Shown here one piece after another: positions 35,517 to 44,945 of a stretch of DNA of 45,077 bases. The position numbers and the translations under genes were made by a program. A model generated the notes under the pieces. That model saw nothing but the letters and a program-made list of their open reading frames with translations. It searched no databases and was not told the DNA's origin. Numbering within the stretch: the first letter of the stretch is position 1; each line of letters starts with the position of its first letter. Source of the stretch: Opitutus sp. (GTDB lineage: Bacteria; Verrucomicrobiota; Verrucomicrobiia; Opitutales; Opitutaceae); the NCBI GenBank assembly GCA_009695305.1, contig SIBG01000030.1, positions 1 through 45,077 on the forward strand. Direction: 5' to 3'.

Positions 35517-36386
35517 ATGATCAAAACCATTCTCACCCATCCCGGCGGCGCGCATAAGGACGAGTTTCTCGCCTGCAGCGTGCTGCTCGCCCTGCATGCC
35601 GTGCCGATCGTTCGCCGCGAGCCCACCCCTGAAGAGCTCGCCACTCCCACCGTGGCCGTGCTCGACGTCGGTCATCGCCACGAACCCGCGCGCCATAACT
35701 TTGATCATCACCAGTTGCCGAGGGATCATCCGCCCACCTGTTCGCTCTCGCTCGTGCTGCAACATCTCGGGCTCTACGCGGACGCGCGCCAGTTTTGCGA
35801 GTGGCTGGAACCCGCCGAGTGGTTCGATTGCCGCGGCCCGTTTGCGACGGCGCAGTGGCTTGGCGTCGACCGGGAAATTTTGAATCAGCTCAGCTCACCC
35901 ATCGACGCCACCCTGCTCCGGCGCTTCGCGCTGGCGACGCGACTGGAGCCGGGCGAACCGCTCTGGGAGGTCATGCGGATGATGGGCACGGATCTGCTCG
36001 ACGATGTGAAGACGCTGCGTGCCCGGCTCGATGTCCTCGGCCAGCAGGCTGAATTCTGGGAGCTCAATCTTGCCGGCGGTCCGGCGCCGATTCTGTTTCT
36101 GCCGCGCACCGATCCGCTGCCCGAGGATCCTTCCGTGGGGATGGATCGCTTCATCGCGAGTCGCGGTTTGAGTGATCAAGTGGTCGGTCTCGTCTACCCC
36201 GACCGCCGCAGCGCGGGCTACGGCCTCTCCCGTTTCCGGGATAACGCCCGGCTCGATTTCACGCGCCTCGCCGGTCACCCCGCCGTGCACTTCGCGCATG
36301 CGCGCGGTTTCGTCGCCAAGACCTCCGCCACGGACATCGGCGTGTTGAAGAAATTGCTCATCACGGCCGGGACTCCCACCGCCTGA
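35517..36386 (+). CDS. MYG1-like DHH-superfamily phosphoesterase
   Basis: This 289-residue protein matches the MYG1/UPF0160 family: ILTHPGGAHKDEFLACSVLL with metal-binding His and Asp, TVAVLDVGHRHEP, and NFDHHQLPRDH, the DHH motif. MYG1 of eukaryotes is a 3'-5' exoribonuclease; bacterial roles are little known. It follows the DUF2293 gene closely. The length is close to the eukaryotic core. The ATG at 35517 follows a T-rich run. Confidence 0.8.
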   Translation: MIKTILTHPGGAHKDEFLACSVLLALHAVPIVRREPTPEELATPTVAVLDVGHRHEPARHNFDHHQLPRDHPPTCSLSLVLQHLGLYADARQFCEWLEPAEWFDCRGPFATAQWLGVDREILNQLSSPIDATLLRRFALATRLEPGEPLWEVMRMMGTDLLDDVKTLRARLDVLGQQAEFWELNLAGGPAPILFLPRTDPLPEDPSVGMDRFIASRGLSDQVVGLVYPDRRSAGYGLSRFRDNARLDFTRLAGHPAVHFAHARGFVAKTSATDIGVLKKLLITAGTPTA

Positions 36387-36527
36387 ACCGGGGCGGCCGC
36401 GCCCGCCGTTCTCTGTCATCCGTCACTGGTCCGCTGTTTTCTGTTTGCCCTCGCCCCGCACCTCGCGTTTTCCCTTTCCGGCAACAGGGGTGCTCGTGGC
36501 CTGGTTGCCCGGTCGTTTTTCGCCACC

Positions 36528-38072
36528 ATGTCCCTCATTCCTTTTTCCAGTCAGCTTATCGCCGACGTCGGCATCTCCCTCGGCGACGAAGGCAAGGGGC
36601 GGCTCATCCCCGAGGTCGCCGATGAACTCCGGGGCACCCGCGCCGCCGTCTCTGTCGTGCTCAAGGTCAACGGTGGCGCCAACTCCGGCCACACCGCCGG
36701 CGGCATCAAGCTCAACCTCCTGCCCGCCGGGGTCGTCGTGCGCGACGCCCGGCACCTTTGCATCGGAAGTGGCGTCGTGGCCGATCCGCGGAAAATCTGG
36801 TGGGAGGCACTCCCGCTCGAGCAGAAAGGCTACGCCGTCTTTTCCCGCCTGCTGATCGACGAGCACACGATGTTCTCGGATCTCACCCATCGCCTCCTCG
36901 ATCTCGCCGGGGAAGACTACCGCGTGAAAATCCTCGGCGAGGAGCCGCGCGGCTCGACGGGCCGCGGCATCACGCCCGCCTACGGCGAGGAGACGGCCCT
37001 GTGGCAGATCTATTTCTCCGCGTTTCACGCCTCCCGCGAAGCCTTCGCCCATAAGCTGGCCCAACGCGCGGACCGCGCCGTGCGCACCATCCAGCACGTC
37101 TATCGCACGAGCGCGGCGACGTGGCACGCCTTCTTCGACACGCTCACCGCCGCCGAACAGCGGGCCAACGCCGAGAGCATCGAGCTGGGCGTGTTCACGA
37201 AAGACGAATTCGATTTCACCCGCTTCCGCGGCCCCACGCCTTTCACGCTGAACCTCGACGCGCTCACCGACTCCTACTGGGCGGCCGGCACCGCGCTCGC
37301 GAAAAACATCGGCGAGGTCCGCGAACTGGTCCTCCGGGAACTGCGCGCGGGCCGGACGATCATCGGCGAGTTCGGCCAGGCTTACTGGCTCGACAAGCGT
37401 CACGGTTTCTTGCCCAACGTCACCGCCTCGCACACCTACACGCCCGAATTTTTCGAAAGCGCCGGAATTCCCGTGCAGCGCATCCACACCTTTGGCGTCG
37501 CCAAAGCCTACGACACCAAGGTCGGCACCCACACTTTCCTCACGCAGATGGACGCCACCCATCCGCTCGCCGTGAAGTTAAAAAAAATCGAGTTCGGCAC
37601 CAGCACCGGCCGCCAGCGGATGGTCGGATGGTTTGACGCCGTGGAGAAAGGCGACGCGCTCCGCTACGGCGGTTTTCAAGACGTCATGATCAACAAGTCC
37701 GACGCTCTCACGCACTCCGGCGAGTGGCAGGGCGAACTGCTCATCTGCACCTCCTATCAGGACCACGCCGGGAAAATCTATCAGCACGTCCCGCGCAACG
37801 AAGCCGTCCGCAAAACCCTGCAGCCCGTTTACACGCGCCACGCGGGTTGGGCCGAGGACATCTCGAAAATTCGCTGCTTCGTCGATCTCCCGAAAAACGC
37901 GCAACGCTACGTCGCCGCGATGATGAAGACCACCCTCGACGTCGCCTACGCCGGCGAGTCGTGGCCCGCCGCCGAAAAACTTCCCAATCTCCGCTACCTC
38001 GGCGTCGGTCCCGATCCGTCCCAGATCATCAAGGACGTCCCCGCGACCGCCGAGCTCGTGAAGCTGGATTGA
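36528..38072 (+). CDS. Divergent, long adenylosuccinate synthetase-like protein
   Basis: The 514-residue protein is PurA-like but about 80 residues longer than usual. It keeps the P-loop [13 protein letters not shown] with the catalytic Asp20 and Lys23, NGGANSGHT (His55), [20 protein letters not shown] (the IMP-contacting Gln284), [11 protein letters not shown], the Asp-binding [12 protein letters not shown], the guanine motif INKSD and GVGPDPSQI. PurA joins IMP and aspartate using GTP. The segment after [10 protein letters not shown] lacks the usual ARRGLR-type stretch that supplies an Arg to the neighbouring subunit, and the distance to GEFGQ is about 60 residues longer. It may be the purine enzyme or a paralogue. 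Confidence 0.75.
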   Translation: MSLIPFSSQLIADVGISLGDEGKGRLIPEVADELRGTRAAVSVVLKVNGGANSGHTAGGIKLNLLPAGVVVRDARHLCIGSGVVADPRKIWWEALPLEQKGYAVFSRLLIDEHTMFSDLTHRLLDLAGEDYRVKILGEEPRGSTGRGITPAYGEETALWQIYFSAFHASREAFAHKLAQRADRAVRTIQHVYRTSAATWHAFFDTLTAAEQRANAESIELGVFTKDEFDFTRFRGPTPFTLNLDALTDSYWAAGTALAKNIGEVRELVLRELRAGRTIIGEFGQAYWLDKRHGFLPNVTASHTYTPEFFESAGIPVQRIHTFGVAKAYDTKVGTHTFLTQMDATHPLAVKLKKIEFGTSTGRQRMVGWFDAVEKGDALRYGGFQDVMINKSDALTHSGEWQGELLICTSYQDHAGKIYQHVPRNEAVRKTLQPVYTRHAGWAEDISKIRCFVDLPKNAQRYVAAMMKTTLDVAYAGESWPAAEKLPNLRYLGVGPDPSQIIKDVPATAELVKLD

Positions 38073-38090
38073 GGTTGGCGGTTTGCGGTC

Positions 38091-38118
38091 GGGCAGGTCT
38101 GTGACCTGCCCTTTCATA
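38091..38118 (+). terminator. Hairpin after the PurA-like gene
   Basis: A perfect 9-bp stem (38091-38099 with 38103-38111) with a TGT loop, 18 bases after the stop, is followed by a T-rich stretch. It fits a terminator. The 9-bp stem and 3-base loop also match the plan of the REPs in this window, so it may be another REP. Confidence 0.55.
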
Positions 38119-38158
38119 TTTTGAGGATTCGAAGGTGGATCAACGTTCCGCCCGTGCC

Positions 38159-39545
38159 TCAGCGCCCCCGACCGTCCCCGCCTCTTCGCTCCGGTTCCGG
38201 CGGATTCGCCCGCACCGTCGCGAGGATCTCCGGCCACGCCGCGTCGCTCTTGATTTTCGCAAACGCCGGCTCCGCCTCCGCCCGCGGTGCATCCGCAAAT
38301 CCCGCCGCGGTCGCCTGCTTCAACGCCTCGATCGCACGCTTCCGGTCGCCGGCCATCGCCCGCGCCCGCGCCAGATCGTAGAGCGTCCGCGCTTGGCCCG
38401 GCCGAAACTCAACGAGCATCTCAAGCAACGCCGCCGCGTCCGCGTAGTCGCCCTGCTCGAACATCGCCCGCGTCGCGTCCCGACGAGGCAAAACCACCGA
38501 TGACGCGCCGGGTCATTTGCCGTTCCGGCGAGTCCTCCGGCGCCGCCGCTTTCTGCCGCAGCTCAGCCGTCACCTTGCGCAGGCGCGCCGCGGAGCCGCC
38601 GCCGGCCAGGTCGCCCAGCTCGACCAACAAATCGTCCTCGCGCCGCTGGCGCGCCCGCTCCTCTTTCAGCGCCTCTTTCACTTCGCGCGACGCGCCGAGT
38701 TCCTAGGCCGTTTGCTGAAGCTCCGCCATCTCCACCAGCCCCTTGAAATCCGCCACCAGCGACTTCACCGCCCGCCACCGCGCCAAGCCCACCGGTGCCG
38801 GAACCGCGGCGACTCGCGTCGACCACATCTCCTGCACCATCGCTTCGTCCTTCGCTCGCGTGCCCGCGCGAATGGCCTGCAACTCCAGCCAGGCCACCGC
38901 CTCGGTCAGCAGTGCCACCGACGCCCACTCGTGGCCGCCGGGAAAGACCACGATGCGATGCGCCGCCTTGCGCTCTTCCAGCTCCGCATCGAGCCGTCGT
39001 AGTTCGCCATGGTTGAAATCCTCCGTCCCCGCGGTGCCAAAGAATGCAAACGGCACTTTCCCCGGAATCCCGCCCTCACTCGACGGAAATCCCGCGCTGC
39101 ACGCGATCACCCCTTTGGCCAATCCCCCGAGGGCGACTTGCATGGCCACCCGCGCCCCACCCGACAATCCCGCCGTGTAAACCCGCCGCCCATCGATCGC
39201 CAGGTGCGACTCCACATCGCGCACCATCGCCTGAATCGCGGCGGCATTGGCCGTCCACGGACCGTTGCGCGAATTGTTCGAGCCCGCGACAATGTAGCCA
39301 AATTTCTCCGCCGCCGCCTGCAACCGCTCCACCGGCACCCGTCCGCGCACGCCCGGATCGAAACAAAAAATCACCGGCCACTTCCGCGCCGGCGCATAGC
39401 TGGCCGGCACGTAGAGCGCGTAGGTCTGGGTCGGGTCGGCCGCACACGCGACTTTCTCCAGAAGCCGGCCGGTGAGACCGGTGGAATCGGCGAACGCGGC
39501 CGGAGCCAGCACCACCATGGCTAAAATTCCGGTGGCAACCCGCAT
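38159..39545 (-). pseudogene. Broken exported esterase with TPR-like C-terminus
   Basis: The first 280 codons (39545 to 38706) encode a signal peptide and an alpha/beta hydrolase with the nucleophile motif TAGLSGGARVAMQ, FCFDPGVRG and a late FPGGHEW. An in-frame TAG (38705-38703) then interrupts a sequence that plainly continues in the same frame (ELGASREVKEALKEERAR). Around 38470-38500 the reading shifts by one frame into a TPR-like tail (MFEQGDYADAAALLEMLVEF, AGDRKRAIEALKQATAAGF) that ends at 38159. Two separate lesions mark it as a pseudogene; the truncated hydrolase could still be made. It follows folC by 19 bases. Confidence 0.82.
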
Positions 39546-39564
39546 GAGAAACGCCGTCCGCGCG

Positions 39565-40848
39565 TTAGCTCCGCAGCGGGGCCGAAGCCAGCCGCGCCAT
39601 CACTTCGCCCAAGAGGTAAATCGAGCCGGTCACCACGATCACGTCATCCGGCCCGCCGGCGCTGCACGAATCGCGAAACGAAAAAAGCTCCTCGACCGTC
39701 GTCCGCACCTTGCGCCCGCCGAACGCCGCCGGCACCAGCGCCTCCAGCTCATCGTGAGTGCAAGCGCGCGGCTGGTTCGGCACAGTCAGATGCACTTCAC
39801 CCGCGTGCCGGCAGATCGCCTCGACGAGCGGTCGCGCCCGCGCCGCACCGAGGATGCCCGTGATGACGACCGGTGCGCGGCCGGTTTCGGCGACGAGCTG
39901 CTTCAGGCTCGTGTCGAGCACCTGCGCCGCCTCGGGGTTATGCGCCGCATCCAGAATCACCAGCCGGCCACCGACCCGCACGCGCTGCCAGCGCCCCGGC
40001 CAGTCGACCTGGCGCAGCGCCCGCGAAATTCCGCTGTCCGTGATTTTCCACCGCGCCAGCAGCGTGCGGGCGGCGAGCGTGGCGGTCGCGGCATTCCACC
40101 GCTGGTGGTCGCCCTCGAGATTCGTCGCCGGATAGCGCGAGAGATCGCTCCCGTAAACATCGGTCACCGACGTCAGCGGCGCATCCCGCGTCTTCGCGAC
40201 TTCCCGGATCACCCGGTCCGCTGCCGGTGGCACGCGCCCCAGCACGACATGGCGACCCAGCTTGATGATGCCTGCTTTCTCGGCCGCAATTTTTTCGATC
40301 GTCTCACCGAGCAGTTCACAATGATCGAGCCCGATGGAGGTGATGACGGTGAGCTCAGGGGTGACGATGTTCGTCGCGTCGAGCCGACCACCGAGTCCGG
40401 TTTCAAGGACCGCGATGTCACAGCGCTTGCGCGTAAACTCCAAGAACGCCATCGCCGTCATGAACTCAAAAAAACTCGGGCGATCGTCCGGATTGGCCGC
40501 CGCGACTTTTCCCGCGACCGGCCGCAGCTCGCGGGTGTAGGCGATGATCTCCTCGGCCGTGAGGGGACGCCGCGCGACCTGCACCCGCTCTCCGAGATTC
40601 ACGAGGTGCGGGGAAGTATAAAGTCCGGTGCGCCAGCCCGCCAGGCGGAGAATGGCGTCGAGCATGGCCGAGACGGAGCCCTTGCCATTCGTGCCCGCGA
40701 CATGGATGACTGGCACCTTGCGCTCCAGATTGCCGAGCGCCGCCGCGAACGGTTTCATCCGGTCGAGACCGAATTTCGGCCCCGACGGTTTCAGGCCGAA
40801 GAGGTAATCTCTCACCGCCGCGTATTCGGCTTGATCGTTGTTGGCCAT
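39565..40848 (-). CDS. folC: Folylpolyglutamate/dihydrofolate synthase
   Basis: This 427-residue Mur-ligase-family enzyme adds glutamate to dihydropteroate and folates. Visible motifs are the P-loop HVAGTNGKGSVSAML, the substrate loop TSPHLVNLGERV, VLETGLGGRLDATN, TSIGLDHCELLGET, EKAGIIK and LDAAHNPEA. It follows accD by 18 bases; accD-folC linkage is common in bacteria. The ATG at 40848 gives the usual N-terminus. Confidence 0.93.
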   Translation of the reverse strand: MANNDQAEYAAVRDYLFGLKPSGPKFGLDRMKPFAAALGNLERKVPVIHVAGTNGKGSVSAMLDAILRLAGWRTGLYTSPHLVNLGERVQVARRPLTAEEIIAYTRELRPVAGKVAAANPDDRPSFFEFMTAMAFLEFTRKRCDIAVLETGLGGRLDATNIVTPELTVITSIGLDHCELLGETIEKIAAEKAGIIKLGRHVVLGRVPPAADRVIREVAKTRDAPLTSVTDVYGSDLSRYPATNLEGDHQRWNAATATLAARTLLARWKITDSGISRALRQVDWPGRWQRVRVGGRLVILDAAHNPEAAQVLDTSLKQLVAETGRAPVVITGILGAARARPLVEAICRHAGEVHLTVPNQPRACTHDELEALVPAAFGGRKVRTTVEELFSFRDSCSAGGPDDVIVVTGSIYLLGEVMARLASAPLRS

Positions 40849-40866
40849 GGCGGGACGCCGCCGGGC

Positions 40867-41739
40867 TCAGGTTTTTGCCGCGGCGGACGGCACGGTCTTC
40901 TTTTTGGTGTGCAGCGCCTGCAACAGGTCGCGCAGCCGCTCCCGCAATTCCAGCCGGCTCACGATCTGGTCGATGAGTCCGTGCTTCAACAAGAACTCCG
41001 CGGTCTGAAAGCCCGCCGGCAGCGTTTGCTTCGTCGTGTCCTTGATGACGCGGGCGCCCGCAAAACCGATCAGCGCCCCCGGTTCGGCGAGGATCACATC
41101 GCCCAGTGTCGCGAAGCTCGCCGTCACCCCGCCCATCGTCGGGTGGGTCAGCACGGAGATGAACGGCTGCCGCGCCTGCGCGAGCCGGCCGAGGGCGGCG
41201 CTGGTCTTCGCCATCTGCATCAGCGAGTAAATGCCTTCCTGCATCCGCGCGCCACCGGAGGCGCTAAAGATGACGCACGGGATTTTTTTCGTCGTGGCCG
41301 CCTCGATCGCCCGGGTGATTTTTTCGCCCGCCGCCGCGCCCATCGCGCCGCCGCAGAAGCGGAAATCCATCACCGCCACCGAGACTTCGATGTCGTGGAT
41401 TTTTCCGGTGCCGCACACGACTGCCTCGGGCAGTCCGCTATCCTTCTCGTAGCGCTTGAGGCGCGCGGGATAGGTTTGCGAGTCGACGAATTTCAGCGGG
41501 TCGCTCGATTTTACCGTGGAGTCGACTTCGACAAACGTGCCCTCGTCGAAAAGTTTCGCGATCCGGGCCCGCGCGCTGATGGGGAAATGGTGGCCGCTCT
41601 TCGGGACGACCATCTGGTTATCCTCGATCTCCTTGTTAAACAGGATTTCGCCGTTCAGCGGGTCTTTGGTATAGACGCCCTTCGGGATATCCTTCTTGCG
41701 GGTTTTGCGGACGGTGTAAGTGGGTTTGTCGAAATGCAT
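40867..41739 (-). CDS. accD: Acetyl-CoA carboxylase carboxyltransferase beta subunit lacking the zinc ribbon cysteines
   Basis: This 290-residue protein is AccD by its carboxyltransferase core: [57 protein letters not shown] and [15 protein letters not shown]. With AccA it transfers the carboxyl group from biotin to acetyl-CoA. The N-terminal zinc ribbon aligns well ([30 protein letters not shown]), but the four Cys ligands are replaced by Asp26, Asn29, Val45 and Ser48. The fold appears kept without zinc. It lies between comF and folC on one strand. Confidence 0.92.
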   Translation of the reverse strand: MHFDKPTYTVRKTRKKDIPKGVYTKDPLNGEILFNKEIEDNQMVVPKSGHHFPISARARIAKLFDEGTFVEVDSTVKSSDPLKFVDSQTYPARLKRYEKDSGLPEAVVCGTGKIHDIEVSVAVMDFRFCGGAMGAAAGEKITRAIEAATTKKIPCVIFSASGGARMQEGIYSLMQMAKTSAALGRLAQARQPFISVLTHPTMGGVTASFATLGDVILAEPGALIGFAGARVIKDTTKQTLPAGFQTAEFLLKHGLIDQIVSRLELRERLRDLLQALHTKKKTVPSAAAKT

Positions 41740-41748
41740 GGGAGAATT

Positions 41749-42498
41749 TCAGCCGTGGCCAAAGGTGATCACGTCCAGATTCAAGCCACCCGCCCGCCGC
41801 AGGGTGCGGGCGCAGCTGTTGAGGGTCGAACCGGTGGTGAAAACGTCATCAACCAGGATGTAATGGAGGTCGGGATTAATGGCGGCGCCCCGGGCGAGTG
41901 CAAAGGCATTTTTCAGATTCGCCATTCGTGTGCGACGGTCGAAGGCGGTCTGCGTGGCCGTGTCCGCCACCCGTCGCAGCAGTGGCTCGATCCGCGCCGC
42001 CCCGCCCACGGCGCGCGCGAGGGCGGTGGCGAGCAGCGCCGCCTGGTTGAACCCACGCTCGCGCAGTTTGCGGGGATGCAACGGCAGCGGCACCAGCACC
42101 GCGCCGCGCGCCAGCTCCAGCACATGCGGCGCGCGCCGGAAAATCTCCTCCATGTCCGCCAGCACGTGGAGGCCGCGGTGATATTTCAACTCGATCACCA
42201 GCGAACGCGCCGGGCCGCGAAACAGCACCGCGGTGCGGCCCGCCCGAAACGCCGGGTCCAGCCCCGCGCAATGCTGGCACCTCTGCTCGCCCTCCGCCGC
42301 ACCGTAAAACGGATGGCCACAGGTCGTGCAGTGCGGCGGCCGCACGAAATCCAATTGGGCCACACAGCGCGCGCACAGGTGGCGGAACCCGGTCGGCTCG
42401 CGCGCCTCCGTCGCCACGAGGCCGCGACAATGCACGCACACCGGCGGGAACACGACGTCGCCCAAGCCGCGCCCGATTTGCCTCAGCCCCGCGTTCAT
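41749..42498 (-). CDS. comF: ComF-family phosphoribosyltransferase-like protein
   Basis: This 249-residue protein has an N-terminal zinc module with four Cys pairs (CVHC, CARC, CTTC, CQHC) and a phosphoribosyltransferase-type C-terminal half with the loop YILVDDVFTTGSTLNS. LPLHPRKLRERGFNQA is also characteristic. ComF relatives act in DNA uptake or DNA metabolism; the exact role here is unknown. It begins one base after... the truA stop on the same strand and ends 9 bases before accD. Confidence 0.88.
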   Translation of the reverse strand: MNAGLRQIGRGLGDVVFPPVCVHCRGLVATEAREPTGFRHLCARCVAQLDFVRPPHCTTCGHPFYGAAEGEQRCQHCAGLDPAFRAGRTAVLFRGPARSLVIELKYHRGLHVLADMEEIFRRAPHVLELARGAVLVPLPLHPRKLRERGFNQAALLATALARAVGGAARIEPLLRRVADTATQTAFDRRTRMANLKNAFALARGAAINPDLHYILVDDVFTTGSTLNSCARTLRRAGGLNLDVITFGHG

Positions 42499-42499
42499 G

Positions 42500-43243
42500 T
42501 CACGCGTAGAAGACCTTCTCCAAAAAAAGCCCGTGCGGCGGCGCGGTCTTCACCAGCGCGGTCCGCTCGCGCGAGCCGAGGATTTCCTTCACGCGCGCCG
42601 GCGTCAGCCGCCCCTCCCCCACCGCGACCAGCGCGCCGACCAGACTGCGCACCATCTTATAGAGAAATCCCTCCGCCTCCACCGTGATGCGCACGCTGCG
42701 TCCGCGCCGCCTGATCTCGAGCCGCCGCAGATTCCGGACCGTGTCCTCGCGCACCGTGCCATTGAGCGCCGTGAATGCCCGGAAATCATGCCGTCCCCGC
42801 AGCGCCACCGCCGCCGCCTCCATCGCGGCCAGATCGAGCGGATTGAATATCTGCCAGCAAAACGGCCGCGCGAACGGATCCGCGTCACCGAGCTGGAGCC
42901 GGTAAACGTAGCGCTTGTTCGTCGCCTGAAACCGCGCATGAAAATCCGCGGCAACCGCCCGCACACTCTTCACCTGGATCGCCGCCGGCAGGCCGCCGCG
43001 CAACGCCGCCAGCAGTTTGCCGGTGGCGTGGCGCCACTCCGCGTCGAAATGAAACACCTGCCCGGTGGCGTGCACGCCCGCGTCCGTCCGGCCGCTCCCG
43101 TGGATGCGCACCGGCTCGCCGAAAATCTGCGCGAGCCGCGCCTCGATCACGTCCTGAATCGCCCGGCCGCGCGCCTGGCTCTGCCAGCCGTCGAACGCCG
43201 TGCCATCGTAGGCGCACACGCATTTCCACCGCGGCCCGCTCAC
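42500..43243 (-). CDS. truA: tRNA pseudouridine synthase A
   Basis: TruA converts U38-40 of tRNA anticodon arms to pseudouridine. The 247-residue protein has the opening YDGTAFDGWQSQ, the catalytic motif GSGRTDAGVHATGQV with its Asp, YVYRLQLG, and FRAFTALN. It overlaps ruvX by 4 bases and is followed by comF after one base, so the genes are likely translated together. Confidence 0.93.
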   Translation of the reverse strand: MSGPRWKCVCAYDGTAFDGWQSQARGRAIQDVIEARLAQIFGEPVRIHGSGRTDAGVHATGQVFHFDAEWRHATGKLLAALRGGLPAAIQVKSVRAVAADFHARFQATNKRYVYRLQLGDADPFARPFCWQIFNPLDLAAMEAAAVALRGRHDFRAFTALNGTVREDTVRNLRRLEIRRRGRSVRITVEAEGFLYKMVRSLVGALVAVGEGRLTPARVKEILGSRERTALVKTAPPHGLFLEKVFYA

Positions 43244-43671
43244 GGTTGCTCCTCCTCGGTGGGCGGAAAGACCTGGTTCAGGTAATCCTGCAAGATCAGC
43301 GTCGCCGCGCGCGAGTCGATGATCCCGCTCGCCCGCACCTCGCGTCGCTTCGACTTGGCGATGCTCGACTCCGCCTCATAGCTCGTGAGGCGCTCGTCCA
43401 CGAGATGCACCGGCAACCCGAGCTCCGCCCGCAGCTTGGCGGCAAACACCTCGGCCTCCTTCGCCTTCGGGCCCGCGGTGTCGTCCATGTTGAGCGGATG
43501 CCCGAGCACAAGCTCATCCGCCCGACGCTCCCGAATGACCGTGAGTAGCGCGGCCTGGCGCTCGCCGGCGTCCGCCTGCGTGAGTGCGGGCAGCGGCGTG
43601 CCCACGCCGAGTTCGTCGCCGAACGCGAGCCCGATGCGGCGCGTGCCCAAATCGATGCCGATGTAACGCAT
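43240..43671 (-). CDS. ruvX: RuvX/YqgF Holliday-junction resolvase-like protein
   Basis: This 143-residue RNase H-fold nuclease has IGIDLGTRRIGLA, GHPLNMDDTAGPKA, VHLVDERLTSYEAE and a final DSRAATLILQDYL with the conserved Asp. Family members are linked to pre-16S rRNA processing and recombination. It is the first gene of the minus-strand run that continues to folC. The divergent MoeB gene starts 78 bases away. Confidence 0.92.
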   Translation of the reverse strand: MRYIGIDLGTRRIGLAFGDELGVGTPLPALTQADAGERQAALLTVIRERRADELVLGHPLNMDDTAGPKAKEAEVFAAKLRAELGLPVHLVDERLTSYEAESSIAKSKRREVRASGIIDSRAATLILQDYLNQVFPPTEEEQP

Positions 43672-43749
43672 CCCGCGATTCCGGCGACGCCGGGGCGCAG
43701 GCGCAAATTCATTTGCGACGCGACCCCGGCGGCACTCAGGTTGACGCTG

Positions 43750-44925
43750 ATGCCCGCGCCCCTGCCCAACCTCTCACCCGCCGAACTGGCGCGCTACCGC
43801 CGGCACATTCTGCTCGGCGAGCTCGGCGTCGACGGCCAGCGCCAGCTCGCCGCGGCGCGCGTGCTGGTGATCGGCGCCGGCGGACTCGGCAGCCCTGCGG
43901 CACTCTATCTCGCCGCCGCCGGGGTCGGCACCCTCGGGATGGCGGATTTCGATCTCGTCGTCCCACACAATCTCCAACGCCAGTTGCTGCACGACGACAC
44001 CTCGGTCGGCGAAACGAAAGTCACCTCCGCCGCGCGCCGGCTGCGCGCCACCAACCCGTTCATCCGGGTCGTCGAGCATCCCGACGGCATCACCCCCGCC
44101 AACGCCCTCGCGCTCTTCGCTGGCTACGACGTGATCGTTGACGGCACGGATAATTTTTCCGCGCGCTATCTGAACAACGACGCCGCGTTCTTCACCCACC
44201 GCCCGCTGGTTTACGGCAGTGTGTTCAAATTCGAAGGCCAGGTCGCCGTCTTCGATCCCGCGCGCGGCGCCCCGTGTTACCGCTGCCTGTTTCCCACGCC
44301 ACCTGCGGCCGGCAGCGTGCCCGACTGTGGAGCGGCCGGCGTGCTCGGGGCGTTGTGTGGCGTCATCGGCAGTTTGCAGGCGCTCGAAACCATCAAACTC
44401 CTCACCGGCATCGGCGAGCCACTCCGCGGCCGGCTGCTCACCTACGACGCGCTGGCGCAACGCTTCCAAACCCTCGCGCTCCCGCGCGCGCCGCACTGCC
44501 CGCTCTGCGGCACGACGCCGTCGATTCGGGAAATCAGCGAGCAACACTACGCTCCAGCACTTGGCGCCCTGGCCCCCGCCGCTCCGCCCGTCACCGCTGC
44601 GGTCCCCCTTGAGCTCTCCGTGACGGACACGAAGCGCCTGCTCGACACCGCGCCCGACCGCACCCTTCTGATCGACGTGCGGGAGGCTTACGAACTCGCC
44701 ATCTGCGGCGTCGCCGCTGCCCGGCACATTCCCATGCGGGAGATTCCAGAGCAGGCGGACGCGCTGCCGCGCGACAAACACTTGCTCGTGCTCTGCCACA
44801 CTGGTCTCCGCAGTTTGCGCGTGACGGAGTTTTTGCGGGCCCGGGGCCACCCCGCCGTGAGCAATGTCGCCGGCGGGATCGCCGCGTGGGCCGACCAGAT
44901 CGAGCCCGCCATGAGCCGGTATTGA
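43750..44925 (+). CDS. moeB: MoeB/ThiF-family adenylyltransferase fused to rhodanese
   Basis: This 391-residue protein has an E1-like domain with the nucleotide loop VIGAGGLGSPAALYLAAAG, QRQLLHDDTSVGETK, IVDGTDNFSARYLNND, and zinc pairs CYRC and CPLC. A C-terminal rhodanese domain (about residues 295-391) ends with the active Cys loop LVLCHTGLRSLRV. Such fusions activate the C-terminus of ThiS/MoaD-like sulfur carriers and supply sulfur for molybdopterin or thiamine. The symbol is by family; carrier specificity is open. The ATG at 43750 follows an in-frame TTG. Confidence 0.88.
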   Translation: MPAPLPNLSPAELARYRRHILLGELGVDGQRQLAAARVLVIGAGGLGSPAALYLAAAGVGTLGMADFDLVVPHNLQRQLLHDDTSVGETKVTSAARRLRATNPFIRVVEHPDGITPANALALFAGYDVIVDGTDNFSARYLNNDAAFFTHRPLVYGSVFKFEGQVAVFDPARGAPCYRCLFPTPPAAGSVPDCGAAGVLGALCGVIGSLQALETIKLLTGIGEPLRGRLLTYDALAQRFQTLALPRAPHCPLCGTTPSIREISEQHYAPALGALAPAAPPVTAAVPLELSVTDTKRLLDTAPDRTLLIDVREAYELAICGVAAARHIPMREIPEQADALPRDKHLLVLCHTGLRSLRVTEFLRARGHPAVSNVAGGIAAWADQIEPAMSRY

Positions 44926-44945
44926 GCGCTAGTATCCCGTAACAG

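Noticed and set aside
36528-38072. PurZ-type enzyme for 2-aminoadenine phage DNA
   Set aside because: The catalytic Asp of PurA is kept (SLGDEGKG), whereas PurZ enzymes replace it, and no phage genes are nearby.
38703-38705. The in-frame TAG as a recoded amino acid such as pyrrolysine
   Set aside because: A second, independent frameshift lies downstream in the same gene, and no other gene in the window shows internal TAG, so pseudogene decay is the simpler reading.
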